Shown here one piece after another: positions 8,613 to 14,454 of a DNA stretch of 14,454 nucleotides. Position 1 is the stretch's first letter; the number at the start of each line of letters is the position of its first letter. The notes beneath the pieces are model-generated. The model worked only from the letters and a program-made list of their open reading frames with translations, was not told where the DNA came from and did not search any database. The DNA comes from Desulfobacterales bacterium (GTDB lineage Bacteria; Desulfobacterota; Dissulfuribacteria; Dissulfuribacterales; JAMONC01): assembly GCA_027066725.1 (NCBI GenBank), contig JAMONC010000089.1, positions 1 to 14,454 of the forward strand. Direction: 5' to 3'. The position numbers were made by a program, and so were the translations under genes.

Positions 8613-8643
8613 TTGCCTCTTTTACTAAAAAAGACAAAAGCAA
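8613..8643 (-). terminator. Possible weak attenuator hairpin between infC and rpmI
   Basis: Read on the minus strand, TTGC...CTTTT pairs with AAAAG...GCAA around a TTAGT loop, with unequal bulges between the two stem parts. A run of eight T residues (8600-8607) begins five bases after the stem. The stem is AU-rich and interrupted, so it would be at most a partial terminator or pause site within the operon. It may be chance. Confidence 0.3.
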
Positions 8644-8668
8644 TTAGTAACCTGCTATCTAGCTTAGG

Positions 8669-9193
8669 TCAATCTTTTTTTACAGGAGCTAATACCATAC
8701 ACATCGTCCCACCTTCCATATTGGGCATATGTTCGGGACGAGATATATCTGACATCTCTTCAGCTATTTTTTTAAGCATCTCAAGGCCCAAATTGGAGTG
8801 AACTATTTCACGCCCTCTAAAACGAACTGTAACCTTTACTTTATTCCCTGCCTCTAAAAATTTTCTAATCTTTTTCTTTTTAACATTAAGATCATGGACA
8901 TCTGTTCTCGGACGCATCTTAATTTCTTTTACTTGGATAATAGTCTGGCGTTTCTTGGCCTCTTGTGCCTTTTTACTCTGCTCGTACTTGTATTTTCCAT
9001 AGTCCATTATACGGCAAACAGGGGGATCTGCATTGGGTGCCACTTCGACAAGATCAAGTCCTGCCTCCTCTGCAAGTCTTCTCGCTTCCTCTATGGGCAC
9101 AATCCCTACCTGCTTCCCGTCTTCATCGATAAGTCTAACTTCACGGGCCTTAATTTGCCAGTTTACATTTACCCTTTTACCTTTGGTTGCGAT
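8669..9193 (-). CDS. infC: Translation initiation factor IF-3 with AUC start codon
   Basis: IF-3 keeps ribosomal subunits apart and proofreads start-codon choice on the 30S subunit. From ATC at 9193 the frame gives 174 residues, the usual length. The N domain includes WQIKAREVRLIDEDGKQVGI and the PPVCRIMDYGKYKYEQ linker start. The C domain includes VKEIKMRPRTDVHDL and the KVTVRFRGREI strand. No ATG is available in the N-domain part of the frame. The first GTG (9100) would cut off 31 conserved residues, and a TAG lies 18 bp upstream of the ATC. The ATC sits 5 bases behind GGGGAGGAGGT, the strongest ribosome-binding site in the window. A rare AUU-type start is the known basis of infC autoregulation in E. 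coli, because IF-3 itself discriminates against non-standard starts; the same feedback is inferred here. The gene lies 132 bp after thrS. Confidence 0.95.
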   Translation of the reverse strand: MATKGKRVNVNWQIKAREVRLIDEDGKQVGIVPIEEARRLAEEAGLDLVEVAPNADPPVCRIMDYGKYKYEQSKKAQEAKKRQTIIQVKEIKMRPRTDVHDLNVKKKKIRKFLEAGNKVKVTVRFRGREIVHSNLGLEMLKKIAEEMSDISRPEHMPNMEGGTMCMVLAPVKKD

Positions 9194-9198
9194 GCTGC

Positions 9199-9209
9199 AC
9201 CTCCTCCCC
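9199..9209 (-). promoter_or_regulatory. Strong ribosome-binding site that sets the infC AUC start
   Basis: The minus strand reads GGGGAGGAGGT, followed by five bases and then ATC. The match to the anti-Shine-Dalgarno sequence and the spacing identify ATC 9193-9191 as the start. A weak 5-bp inverted repeat, GTAGC/GCTAC (9232-9236 with 9215-9219), lies just upstream. Confidence 0.85.
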
Positions 9210-9325
9210 TATTTGTAGCATTTGTTTAATGGCTACCTAAAAATCTTAACCAACCTTGGGCCTCATATTTCATATTTTATAAAGTAATAATATAACAAAA
9301 TAAGCCTACAATATTAAGCTATTTT

Positions 9326-11284
9326 TTAATTTTTGTTGTCTTTCCTTGCTATCTTAAAAGGTTCTTCACATTTTTCTTTTAATAACTGATAAAAACTATC
9401 AATATCCATTGGTTCTAAGGTTTCACCTCTCTGAGTTCTTGGACTTACAGTCTTTGACTCTAACTCTTTGTCACCTACTATAAGCATATATGGGATTTTT
9501 TGAAGCTGTGCTTCTCTTATCTTTTTACCAAGCTTTTCATTTCTTAAATCTGTTTCGACTCTTACCCCCAATTCTAAAAGTCTTTTTTCTATCTGTCTTG
9601 CCCATTCATTTTGTCTATCTGTAACAGTAAGTACAATTGCCTGCACAGGCGCTAACCAAACAGGAAATGCACCAGCATAGTGCTCTATTAATACCCCAAA
9701 AAATCTTTCAAAGGAACCAAGAAGTGCCCTATGAACCATTATTGGAGTATGAAGAGAGCCATCTTCTCCCATATATTTCATGTTAAAACGTTCAGGCAAA
9801 TTAAAATCCACCTGAATAGTAGAACACTGCCATGAACGATCAAGACAATCCTTTATCTTAATATCTATTTTAGGTCCATAAAATACACCTTCTCCAGGAT
9901 CAATCTCATAGTGTAGCCCTTGTATCTTAAGCGCATCTTCTAAGGCTTTAGTGGCACGCTGCCAGTTTTCTTCTGTTCCTACATATTTTTCAGGCCTTGT
10001 GGAAAGATATATATCATATCTGTCAAAACCAAAAACCCTTAATACATAAAGGGTCATATCTAAAACTTCTTCTATTTCTTTTGAAAGCTGATCAGGACTG
10101 CAAAAGATATGGGCATCATCTTGGGTAAAGCCCCTTACTCGCATAAGTCCATGAAGTGTTCCTGTTCTTTCATAACGATAGACAGTTCCGATTTCACACC
10201 ACCTTAGAGGAAGTTCTCTATAAGAACGACGCCTACTATTATATATTGCTATATGAAATGGGCAATTCATGGGCTTAAGCTGGTAACTTACCTCATCTAT
10301 TTCCATTGGAGCATACATATTCTCCGCATAAAAATCTAAATGTCCACTTGTAGCCCAAAGCTGTCTTTTAGCAATATGAGGAGTAAAAAGAAGGCTATAG
10401 CCACGTCTTAAATGTTCATCACGCCAGAAATCTTCTATAATTTTTCTAACAAGCGCCCCCTTGGGATGCCACAAGATAAGACCTGGCCCAATCTCTTCTG
10501 ATATAGAGAAAAGCTCTAAATCTTTACCAAGCCTCCTATGATCTCTTCTTTTAGCCTCTTCTAACCTATTTAAATAAACACTAAGCTCTTTTTTACTAAA
10601 AAATGCTGTTCCATATATACGCTGAAGCATTGGCCTTGTCTCATCACCAAGCCAATATGCTCCTGCAACATTTAATAGTTTAAAACAGGCTATCTTACCA
10701 GTATCCTTTAAGTGAGGCCCCTTACAAAGATCAAAAAAATCTCCTTGCTTATAAAAAGAAACCCTTTCTTCCCCTTGTTCTTTAAGTTGATCTAACAGCT
10801 CTAATTTATAATCTTCTTTAGCTTCTTTTAATTTTTTTCGTGCATCCTCAATACTTAACTCTTCTCTTTCTATAGGAATGGCTTTGGCGATAATTTCTTC
10901 CATTTTTTTAGATATACTGTCTAAGTCTTCTGGAGTAAAAGGACGCTTATAATCAAAATCATAGTAAAAACCATTTTCTATAGCAGGGCCTATACCAAGT
11001 TTAGCAGAAGGGAAAAGCTCCTTTACCGCTTGAGCAAGAACATGAGCACAAGAATGCCTTAATACCTCTAAAGACTCTGGATCATTTTTAAATACGGGCT
11101 CTACTAAACAATTTTGAGTTAATGGGGTGGTTAAATCTTTTAACTCTCCATTTATTTTAGCTAATACAAGAGACTTTTTTTGCTTCTTACTAATTGTGTT
11201 TAAAAGAACATCTTCTACTAAAGTACCCTTTTCGACTTCTATTTCACTGTCATCAGAAAATCTTACTTTGATTTTATCTTTCAT
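9326..11284 (-). CDS. thrS: Threonyl-tRNA synthetase
   Basis: The 652-residue enzyme charges tRNA-Thr and edits mischarged seryl-tRNA. An N-terminal TGS domain (about 1-64) precedes the editing domain, which shows His77 and His81 (HSCAH) and Cys187/His191 (CKGPH). The class II core carries the zinc ligands Cys341 (MNCPFH), His392 (DDAHIF) and His518 (MVHRALLGSFERF), and the C-terminal anticodon-binding domain starts near PVWLAPVQ (541). All expected catalytic and editing residues are present. The frame extends two codons upstream to a GTG at 11290. ATG 11284 is preferred because TTAAGGGG (11290-11297) lies 5 bases before it and would overlap the GTG. It is the first protein gene of the minus-strand string. 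Its leader contains a terminator-type hairpin, suggesting regulated read-through. Confidence 0.97.
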   Translation of the reverse strand: MKDKIKVRFSDDSEIEVEKGTLVEDVLLNTISKKQKKSLVLAKINGELKDLTTPLTQNCLVEPVFKNDPESLEVLRHSCAHVLAQAVKELFPSAKLGIGPAIENGFYYDFDYKRPFTPEDLDSISKKMEEIIAKAIPIEREELSIEDARKKLKEAKEDYKLELLDQLKEQGEERVSFYKQGDFFDLCKGPHLKDTGKIACFKLLNVAGAYWLGDETRPMLQRIYGTAFFSKKELSVYLNRLEEAKRRDHRRLGKDLELFSISEEIGPGLILWHPKGALVRKIIEDFWRDEHLRRGYSLLFTPHIAKRQLWATSGHLDFYAENMYAPMEIDEVSYQLKPMNCPFHIAIYNSRRRSYRELPLRWCEIGTVYRYERTGTLHGLMRVRGFTQDDAHIFCSPDQLSKEIEEVLDMTLYVLRVFGFDRYDIYLSTRPEKYVGTEENWQRATKALEDALKIQGLHYEIDPGEGVFYGPKIDIKIKDCLDRSWQCSTIQVDFNLPERFNMKYMGEDGSLHTPIMVHRALLGSFERFFGVLIEHYAGAFPVWLAPVQAIVLTVTDRQNEWARQIEKRLLELGVRVETDLRNEKLGKKIREAQLQKIPYMLIVGDKELESKTVSPRTQRGETLEPMDIDSFYQLLKEKCEEPFKIARKDNKN

Positions 11285-11289
11285 GATCA

Positions 11290-11297
11290 CCCCTTAA
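11290..11297 (-). promoter_or_regulatory. thrS ribosome-binding site
   Basis: The minus strand reads TTAAGGGG, then TGATC and ATG. This decides for ATG 11284 over GTG 11290. The AAGGGG core is exactly complementary to CCCCTT in the upper part of the upstream hairpin (within 11347-11353). Confidence 0.75.
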
Positions 11298-11320
11298 CAG
11301 CCCTTTATTTCGACCATAAG

Positions 11321-11368
11321 CCAAAAAAGGCATCTTTTGCCCTCACAAGGGGGCCAAAAAGATGCCTT
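11321..11368 (-). terminator. Intrinsic terminator hairpin after tRNA-Val, in the thrS leader
   Basis: On the minus strand AAGGCATCTTTT (11368-11357) pairs perfectly over 12 bp with AAAAGATGCCTT (11338-11327), closing an 18-base apex that has its own short stem (GCCC/GGGC or CCCT/AGGG). Six T residues (11328-11323) follow, overlapping the stem foot. It suits termination of the tRNA-Val transcript. It lies only about 24 bases ahead of the thrS ribosome-binding site, so it may also act as an attenuator for the thrS operon. No T run follows on the plus strand, so it is directional. Confidence 0.85.
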
Positions 11369-11403
11369 AAATTATAAGACCTCCGAGGAGGGTTAAGTCT
11401 TTA

Positions 11404-11478
11404 TGGTAGGCGCGGGCGGGATCGAACCGCCGACTTCTACCGCGTCAAGGTAGCGCTCTCCCCCTGAGCTACGCGCCT
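11404..11478 (-). tRNA. tRNA-Val (anticodon GAC)
   Basis: A complete 75-base cloverleaf including an encoded CCA. The acceptor stem is AGGCGCG/CGCGCCT, the D stem GCTC/GAGC with loop AGGGGGA, and the anticodon stem CTACC/GGTAG with loop TTGACGC, giving anticodon GAC (11444-11446). A five-base variable loop follows, then the T stem GGCGG/CCGCC with loop TTCGATC. All stems pair perfectly. GAC reads GUC and GUU valine codons. It lies upstream of thrS on the same strand, separated by the terminator hairpin, and is divergent from the ketoacyl synthase gene. Confidence 0.98.
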
Positions 11479-11537
11479 TTAGCTTATTAAAAAAGATATT
11501 AATACAAAAAATCAAATAAACAACCTTAGCGATGCAG

Positions 11538-11566
11538 TTGATACCAAGATTCTCACAAACTGTCAA
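11538..11566 (-). promoter_or_regulatory. Sigma-70-type promoter for tRNA-Val
   Basis: On the minus strand a perfect TTGACA (11566-11561) is separated by 17 bases from TATCAA (11543-11538, 4 of 6 matches to TATAAT). Transcription would start near 11531, giving a leader of roughly 50 bases before the tRNA. Read-through of the downstream hairpin would extend the transcript into thrS. Confidence 0.65.
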
Positions 11567-11619
11567 GGGCTAATAGTAATTCTGAATGTTTTAGATTACA
11601 TTACCTTATTGCTTTGGTC

Positions 11620-11647
11620 TTGATAAAAAAGATATTTCCAGTAAATT
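11620..11647 (+). promoter_or_regulatory. Candidate promoter for the ketoacyl synthase gene
   Basis: TTGATA (11620-11625, 5 of 6 matches) lies 16 bases before TAAATT (11642-11647, 4 of 6 matches). Transcription would start near 11654, about 25 bases before the GTG start. The region is AT-rich, so chance matches are easy. Confidence 0.35.
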
Positions 11648-11667
11648 TATGCAAATATTAAATTAGT

Positions 11668-11672
11668 AAGGG
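11668..11672 (+). promoter_or_regulatory. Ribosome-binding site that sets the ketoacyl synthase GTG start
   Basis: AAGGG lies six bases before GTG 11679, a normal spacing. It directly abuts the alternative TTG at 11673, which is too close to be used well. Confidence 0.6.
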
Positions 11673-11678
11673 TTGGGA

Positions 11679-12914
11679 GTGAATATAAAAAATAAAGTTG
11701 CCATTACAGGAATTGGGATAATATCCTGTCTAGGACTTGATGTGTCCTCTGTACAAGATTCTCTTAAGAATGCCAGATCTGGCATAATCTTAGACCGAAA
11801 GAGAAAAGAATTAGGATTTAGAAGCGGACTAACTGCTACTATAAAAGAATTTAATCCTAAAAGTATTGCTGATAGAAAAACAAGAAAAAGTCTTCCTGAT
11901 TTTGGTGTATGGGCATTAGCAGCAATAAAGCAGGCCTTAAATCAAGCCCAAATAGAACCTGCCTTATTAAAAAATGATAAAAAAATAGGAATCATATTTG
12001 GAAATGATTCTTCTGCTGTTACTGCTGTAGAACAAGTAGAGGCCCTTTTAAAGTACAAAGAAACTAAAGCTATAGGTAGTGGGCATATATTTAGATTACT
12101 TAATAGTACTATTACACTAAATTTGGCTGCTATTTTAAATCTAAAAGGATATTGTTGGACAGTAAGTTCTGCATGTGCCAGTGGAGCAATGGCTATAGGA
12201 CAAGCTTGGCAAGCTATAAAATCAGGGGCACAGGATATAATAATATGTGGTGGAGCTCAGGAAATATCTTGGCAATCTATGTGTAGTTTTGATGCTCTTG
12301 GAGCATTTTCTTTACAAGAAGACAACCCTCATAAGGCCTCAAGACCTTTTGACAAAAAAAGAGATGGCTTAGTGCCAAGTGGAGGAGCTGCAGCTTTAGT
12401 ATTAGAGTCAGAAACTAGTGTAAAATCACGAGGAGTAACTCCTTTAGCTTGGATTTTGGGATATGGTACATACTGTGATGGATACCATATTGCTGTTCCA
12501 AATGGAGAGGGGATAAAAAATTCTATGATAGAGGCCTTAAAAACCTCTGGAATTATGGCACAAGATATTGACCTAATAATGGCGCATGCTACTTCTACTG
12601 TTATAGGCGATCAAGTAGAGGCACAATCTATATGGGAAATATTTGGTAATAGTCCGCTTGTTGCTGCTACAAAAGCTCTTACAGGACATGAATTTTGGAT
12701 GGCAGGAGCATCTCAGGCAGTATATTCAATTATTATGTGCCAAAATGGTTTTATTGCCCCAAATCCTAACCTTGAAGAACCTGATCCAGTCTCTGCAAAA
12801 CTAAATTTAGTTAGACAAGAACTAATTAAGACAAAACCTAAATTTGTCTTATGCAATGCATCGGGATTTGGGGGGACAAATGCCTCTTATATAATAGAAA
12901 TAAACTACAACTAA
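11679..12914 (+). CDS. FabB-like beta-ketoacyl-[acyl-carrier-protein] synthase
   Basis: The 411-residue protein (GTG start) is a thiolase-fold condensing enzyme that would extend an acyl chain on an acyl carrier protein. It shows the N-terminal KVAITGIGIISCLG, the nucleophile Cys166 in SSACASGA, His303 in MAHATSTVIGD, and Lys332 and His337 in TKALTGHEFWMAG, matching the Cys-His-His-Lys set of FabB/FabF. Local resemblance is closer to FabB than FabF: the GYG-x3-DG segment, TKALTGH, and NGFIAPNPNLEE near the C terminus. Two usually strict segments differ: HGTSTP reads HATSTV, and TGH-SLGAAG reads TGHEFWMAG. This suggests a specialised pathway enzyme rather than the housekeeping synthase. It is followed after 17 bp by an FAD oxidoreductase, so a dedicated lipid, polyene or cofactor pathway is likely. 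The substrate cannot be read from the sequence. Confidence 0.85.
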   Translation: MNIKNKVAITGIGIISCLGLDVSSVQDSLKNARSGIILDRKRKELGFRSGLTATIKEFNPKSIADRKTRKSLPDFGVWALAAIKQALNQAQIEPALLKNDKKIGIIFGNDSSAVTAVEQVEALLKYKETKAIGSGHIFRLLNSTITLNLAAILNLKGYCWTVSSACASGAMAIGQAWQAIKSGAQDIIICGGAQEISWQSMCSFDALGAFSLQEDNPHKASRPFDKKRDGLVPSGGAAALVLESETSVKSRGVTPLAWILGYGTYCDGYHIAVPNGEGIKNSMIEALKTSGIMAQDIDLIMAHATSTVIGDQVEAQSIWEIFGNSPLVAATKALTGHEFWMAGASQAVYSIIMCQNGFIAPNPNLEEPDPVSAKLNLVRQELIKTKPKFVLCNASGFGGTNASYIIEINYN

Positions 12915-12931
12915 GTTAGCTCTATAGGCTT

Positions 12932-14452
12932 ATGAAAAAGGTAGACACTGTAGTAATTGGATCTGGAATAAGTGGATTAACGGTATCAGCCCTAATTGCA
13001 ACAAAAGGACATTCTGTTACTTTACTTGAAGCCGCTAAGAAACCTGGGGGGTCTATCAGACGTTTTTATAGAAAAGGTTTCCCCTTTGATACAGGCTTTC
13101 ATTATACTGGTGGATTAGGTGAAAAAGGTGTATTAAGAGCGCTGTGGAATTATCTCGATATTACAAGCCTATTAGAAATTATACCTTTTCCTGATAATGC
13201 ATGTGACGAATTATTTATTGAACCTAAGAATATAAATTTCAAGGTTCGTTTTTCATATGAATTATTTGAAAATGAACTTATAAAGTCATTTCCTCAAAAT
13301 AAACAAGGGATAAAAAAATATATAAGATTAATAAAAGACATATGTGATCAAATACCCTTTTTTAACTTTGATTTACCCCTTTCTAATCCTTCTGATTTAT
13401 ATAATCGTTCACTCACAAGTAGTTTATTAGACACAATAAAGACACTAAATATAGACAACAAAACCTTAACTACTATATTATCATATCCTATATTTTTTTA
13501 TGGAGTCCCACCTAAGAAAGCCTCTCTTTTAGCACATTCAATGGTAACAAATACATTTTTATCAGGGACTTTTTGGATAAAAAATGGTGGACAAGGTATT
13601 ATAAATGCATTTACTAAACGGCTAAAGGAACTTGATGTAGAAATAAAAACAGACCATTGTGTAAACAAGATCCATATAAAAAACCATAAAATATATGCAG
13701 TCGAATCAAAAGATGAAATTATATACACTAAAAATGTAGTTTATACTGGACATCCTTCCTTATTATTAAATCTTATACCTCAAGAGATATTTAGACCAGC
13801 TTATATAACTCGACTAAAAGAATTAGAGAATACACCTTCTATGTTTATAGTTTTTGCTATAGCTGAACAAGAATACATTTCTCCTTATAAATGGCGCAAT
13901 TGTTTTTTATTAAATGAAAATATTGAACTTTTTTCTTTTCAAGACAGTAACTTAGAACAAAGTTCTCTAATGCTAACTGCTCTTGGACTACGTGATGGTC
14001 ATAAAAACAAAAATACTTTTTGTCTTTTAAGGCCTTTCCTTTTTTCTAAAGTAGAAGGAATAAAAGACGTTAATTTGAAATTATGTCAAAATAAAAGTAT
14101 ATATAAATCTCAACAATACTATGATTGGAAAAAAAGGGTTACTTTAGATATACTAAAAACTATTGAGGAGAAATGGGATATACCTCAAAATAAAGTTGAA
14201 GTACTTGAAACAGCTTCTCCAATTACATTTTGGGAAGAGATATTAAGTCCTGAGGGAGCAACTTACGGTATATCACATAATATATATCAATTTGCTCCAA
14301 CAGCACGGACCAAAATACCAGGATTGTGGCTAAGTGGCCAAAGTACACTTATGCCAGGAATCGTAGGAGCATCTCTTTCTGCTCTTATGACTGCTGGTGA
14401 AATATGCGGTGGACTATCTAATTTTTGGGAAGAGATTAAACTTTGTCTATGA
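12932..14452 (+). CDS. CrtI/carotenoid-isomerase/RetSat-like FAD-dependent oxidoreductase
   Basis: The 506-residue protein is a flavin amine-oxidase-fold enzyme. The N terminus has a dinucleotide-binding motif, VVIGSGISG (7-15), with the acidic end of the second strand at Glu33 (LLEA). A GGS-x-RRFYRKGFPFDTG stretch and FHYTGG (56-61) resemble the phytoene desaturase, carotenoid isomerase and retinol saturase group. The C terminus carries the second FAD contact, GLWLSGQSTLMPGIVGASLS (464-483). There is no signal peptide or clear membrane span, although such enzymes often sit on membranes. Members desaturate, saturate or isomerise polyene chains; the substrate here is unknown. It starts 17 bp after the ketoacyl synthase with only a weak AGG upstream, suggesting one operon. 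It is complete and ends 2 bp before the window edge. No other carotenoid gene is in view. Confidence 0.8.
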   Translation: MKKVDTVVIGSGISGLTVSALIATKGHSVTLLEAAKKPGGSIRRFYRKGFPFDTGFHYTGGLGEKGVLRALWNYLDITSLLEIIPFPDNACDELFIEPKNINFKVRFSYELFENELIKSFPQNKQGIKKYIRLIKDICDQIPFFNFDLPLSNPSDLYNRSLTSSLLDTIKTLNIDNKTLTTILSYPIFFYGVPPKKASLLAHSMVTNTFLSGTFWIKNGGQGIINAFTKRLKELDVEIKTDHCVNKIHIKNHKIYAVESKDEIIYTKNVVYTGHPSLLLNLIPQEIFRPAYITRLKELENTPSMFIVFAIAEQEYISPYKWRNCFLLNENIELFSFQDSNLEQSSLMLTALGLRDGHKNKNTFCLLRPFLFSKVEGIKDVNLKLCQNKSIYKSQQYYDWKKRVTLDILKTIEEKWDIPQNKVEVLETASPITFWEEILSPEGATYGISHNIYQFAPTARTKIPGLWLSGQSTLMPGIVGASLSALMTAGEICGGLSNFWEEIKLCL

Positions 14453-14454
14453 AT

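Noticed and set aside
8894..9229. Plus-strand open frame of 111 codons across infC and its leader
   Set aside because: It is antisense to the well-supported infC frame; its hydrophobic, cysteine-rich translation is typical of a reverse-strand shadow.
9210..9325. Internal promoter for infC in the thrS-infC gap
   Set aside because: The stretch is very AT-rich and offers several weak -10-like sequences, but no -35/-10 pair at proper spacing stands out.
11371..11376. Perfect TATAAT on the minus strand just upstream of the thrS hairpin, considered as a thrS promoter
   Set aside because: No acceptable -35 lies 15-19 bases upstream (GACTTA at 17) and there is no extended TGn. A start here would fall inside the hairpin stem. 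It is mentioned as a possible source of thrS transcription but not called as a feature.
11285..11403. T-box riboswitch for thrS
   Set aside because: The leader is far too short, has no T-box-like TGGN-type antiterminator sequence or specifier stem that I can recognise, and T-boxes are typical of Firmicutes.
1..14454. CRISPR array, insertion sequence, phage or attachment site
   Set aside because: No spaced direct repeats, transposase or integrase gene or terminal inverted repeats were seen, and the tRNA-Val gene has no visible duplicated 3' end nearby.

Overview
The window is AT-rich by eye (composition not computed). It looks like a chromosomal housekeeping region of a Gram-negative bacterium, most plausibly an AT-rich sulfate-reducer-type Desulfobacterota (Desulfovibrionales-like). 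That placement is inference. It rests on the dprA-topA pair, the thrS-infC-rpmI-rplT-pheS-pheT order followed by an IHF subunit and a MerR-type gene, and the general look of the proteins. No 16S gene or species marker is present.

Layout. Positions 2-139 are the 3' end of a DprA-like gene, followed closely on the plus strand by topA (DNA topoisomerase I, 150-2468). From 2527 to 11284 the minus strand carries one long translation-centred gene string. In transcription order it is thrS, infC, rpmI, rplT, pheS, pheT, an ihfA-like gene, a merR-like gene and pheA (chorismate mutase/prephenate dehydratase). topA and pheA converge across 58 bp with no convincing terminator. Gaps within the string are short: pheS overlaps rplT by 8 bp and the ihfA-like ATG abuts the pheT stop. 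Upstream of thrS, on the same strand, lie a tRNA-Val(GAC) gene with a good promoter and then a strong intrinsic-terminator hairpin. There is too little room after the hairpin for a separate thrS promoter, so thrS mRNA probably has to cross it. On the other side of the tRNA promoter, divergently on the plus strand, are a FabB-like beta-ketoacyl synthase (11679-12914) and a CrtI/carotenoid-isomerase-like FAD oxidoreductase (12932-14452). These look like the first genes of a specialised lipid or polyene cluster that continues beyond the window.

How the genes fit together. The minus-strand string joins aminoacyl-tRNA synthesis (ThrRS, PheRS), initiation factor 3, two 50S proteins, a nucleoid architecture protein, a small regulator and the phenylalanine branch enzyme, so phenylalanine synthesis and phenylalanine charging share one transcription unit. 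Start sites were refined for three genes. infC begins at a rare AUC codon behind a very strong ribosome-binding site, giving 174 residues. thrS begins at ATG 11284 rather than the upstream GTG. The ketoacyl synthase begins at GTG 11679. The least ordinary parts are the thrS leader hairpin and the ketoacyl synthase/FAD enzyme pair at the right edge.
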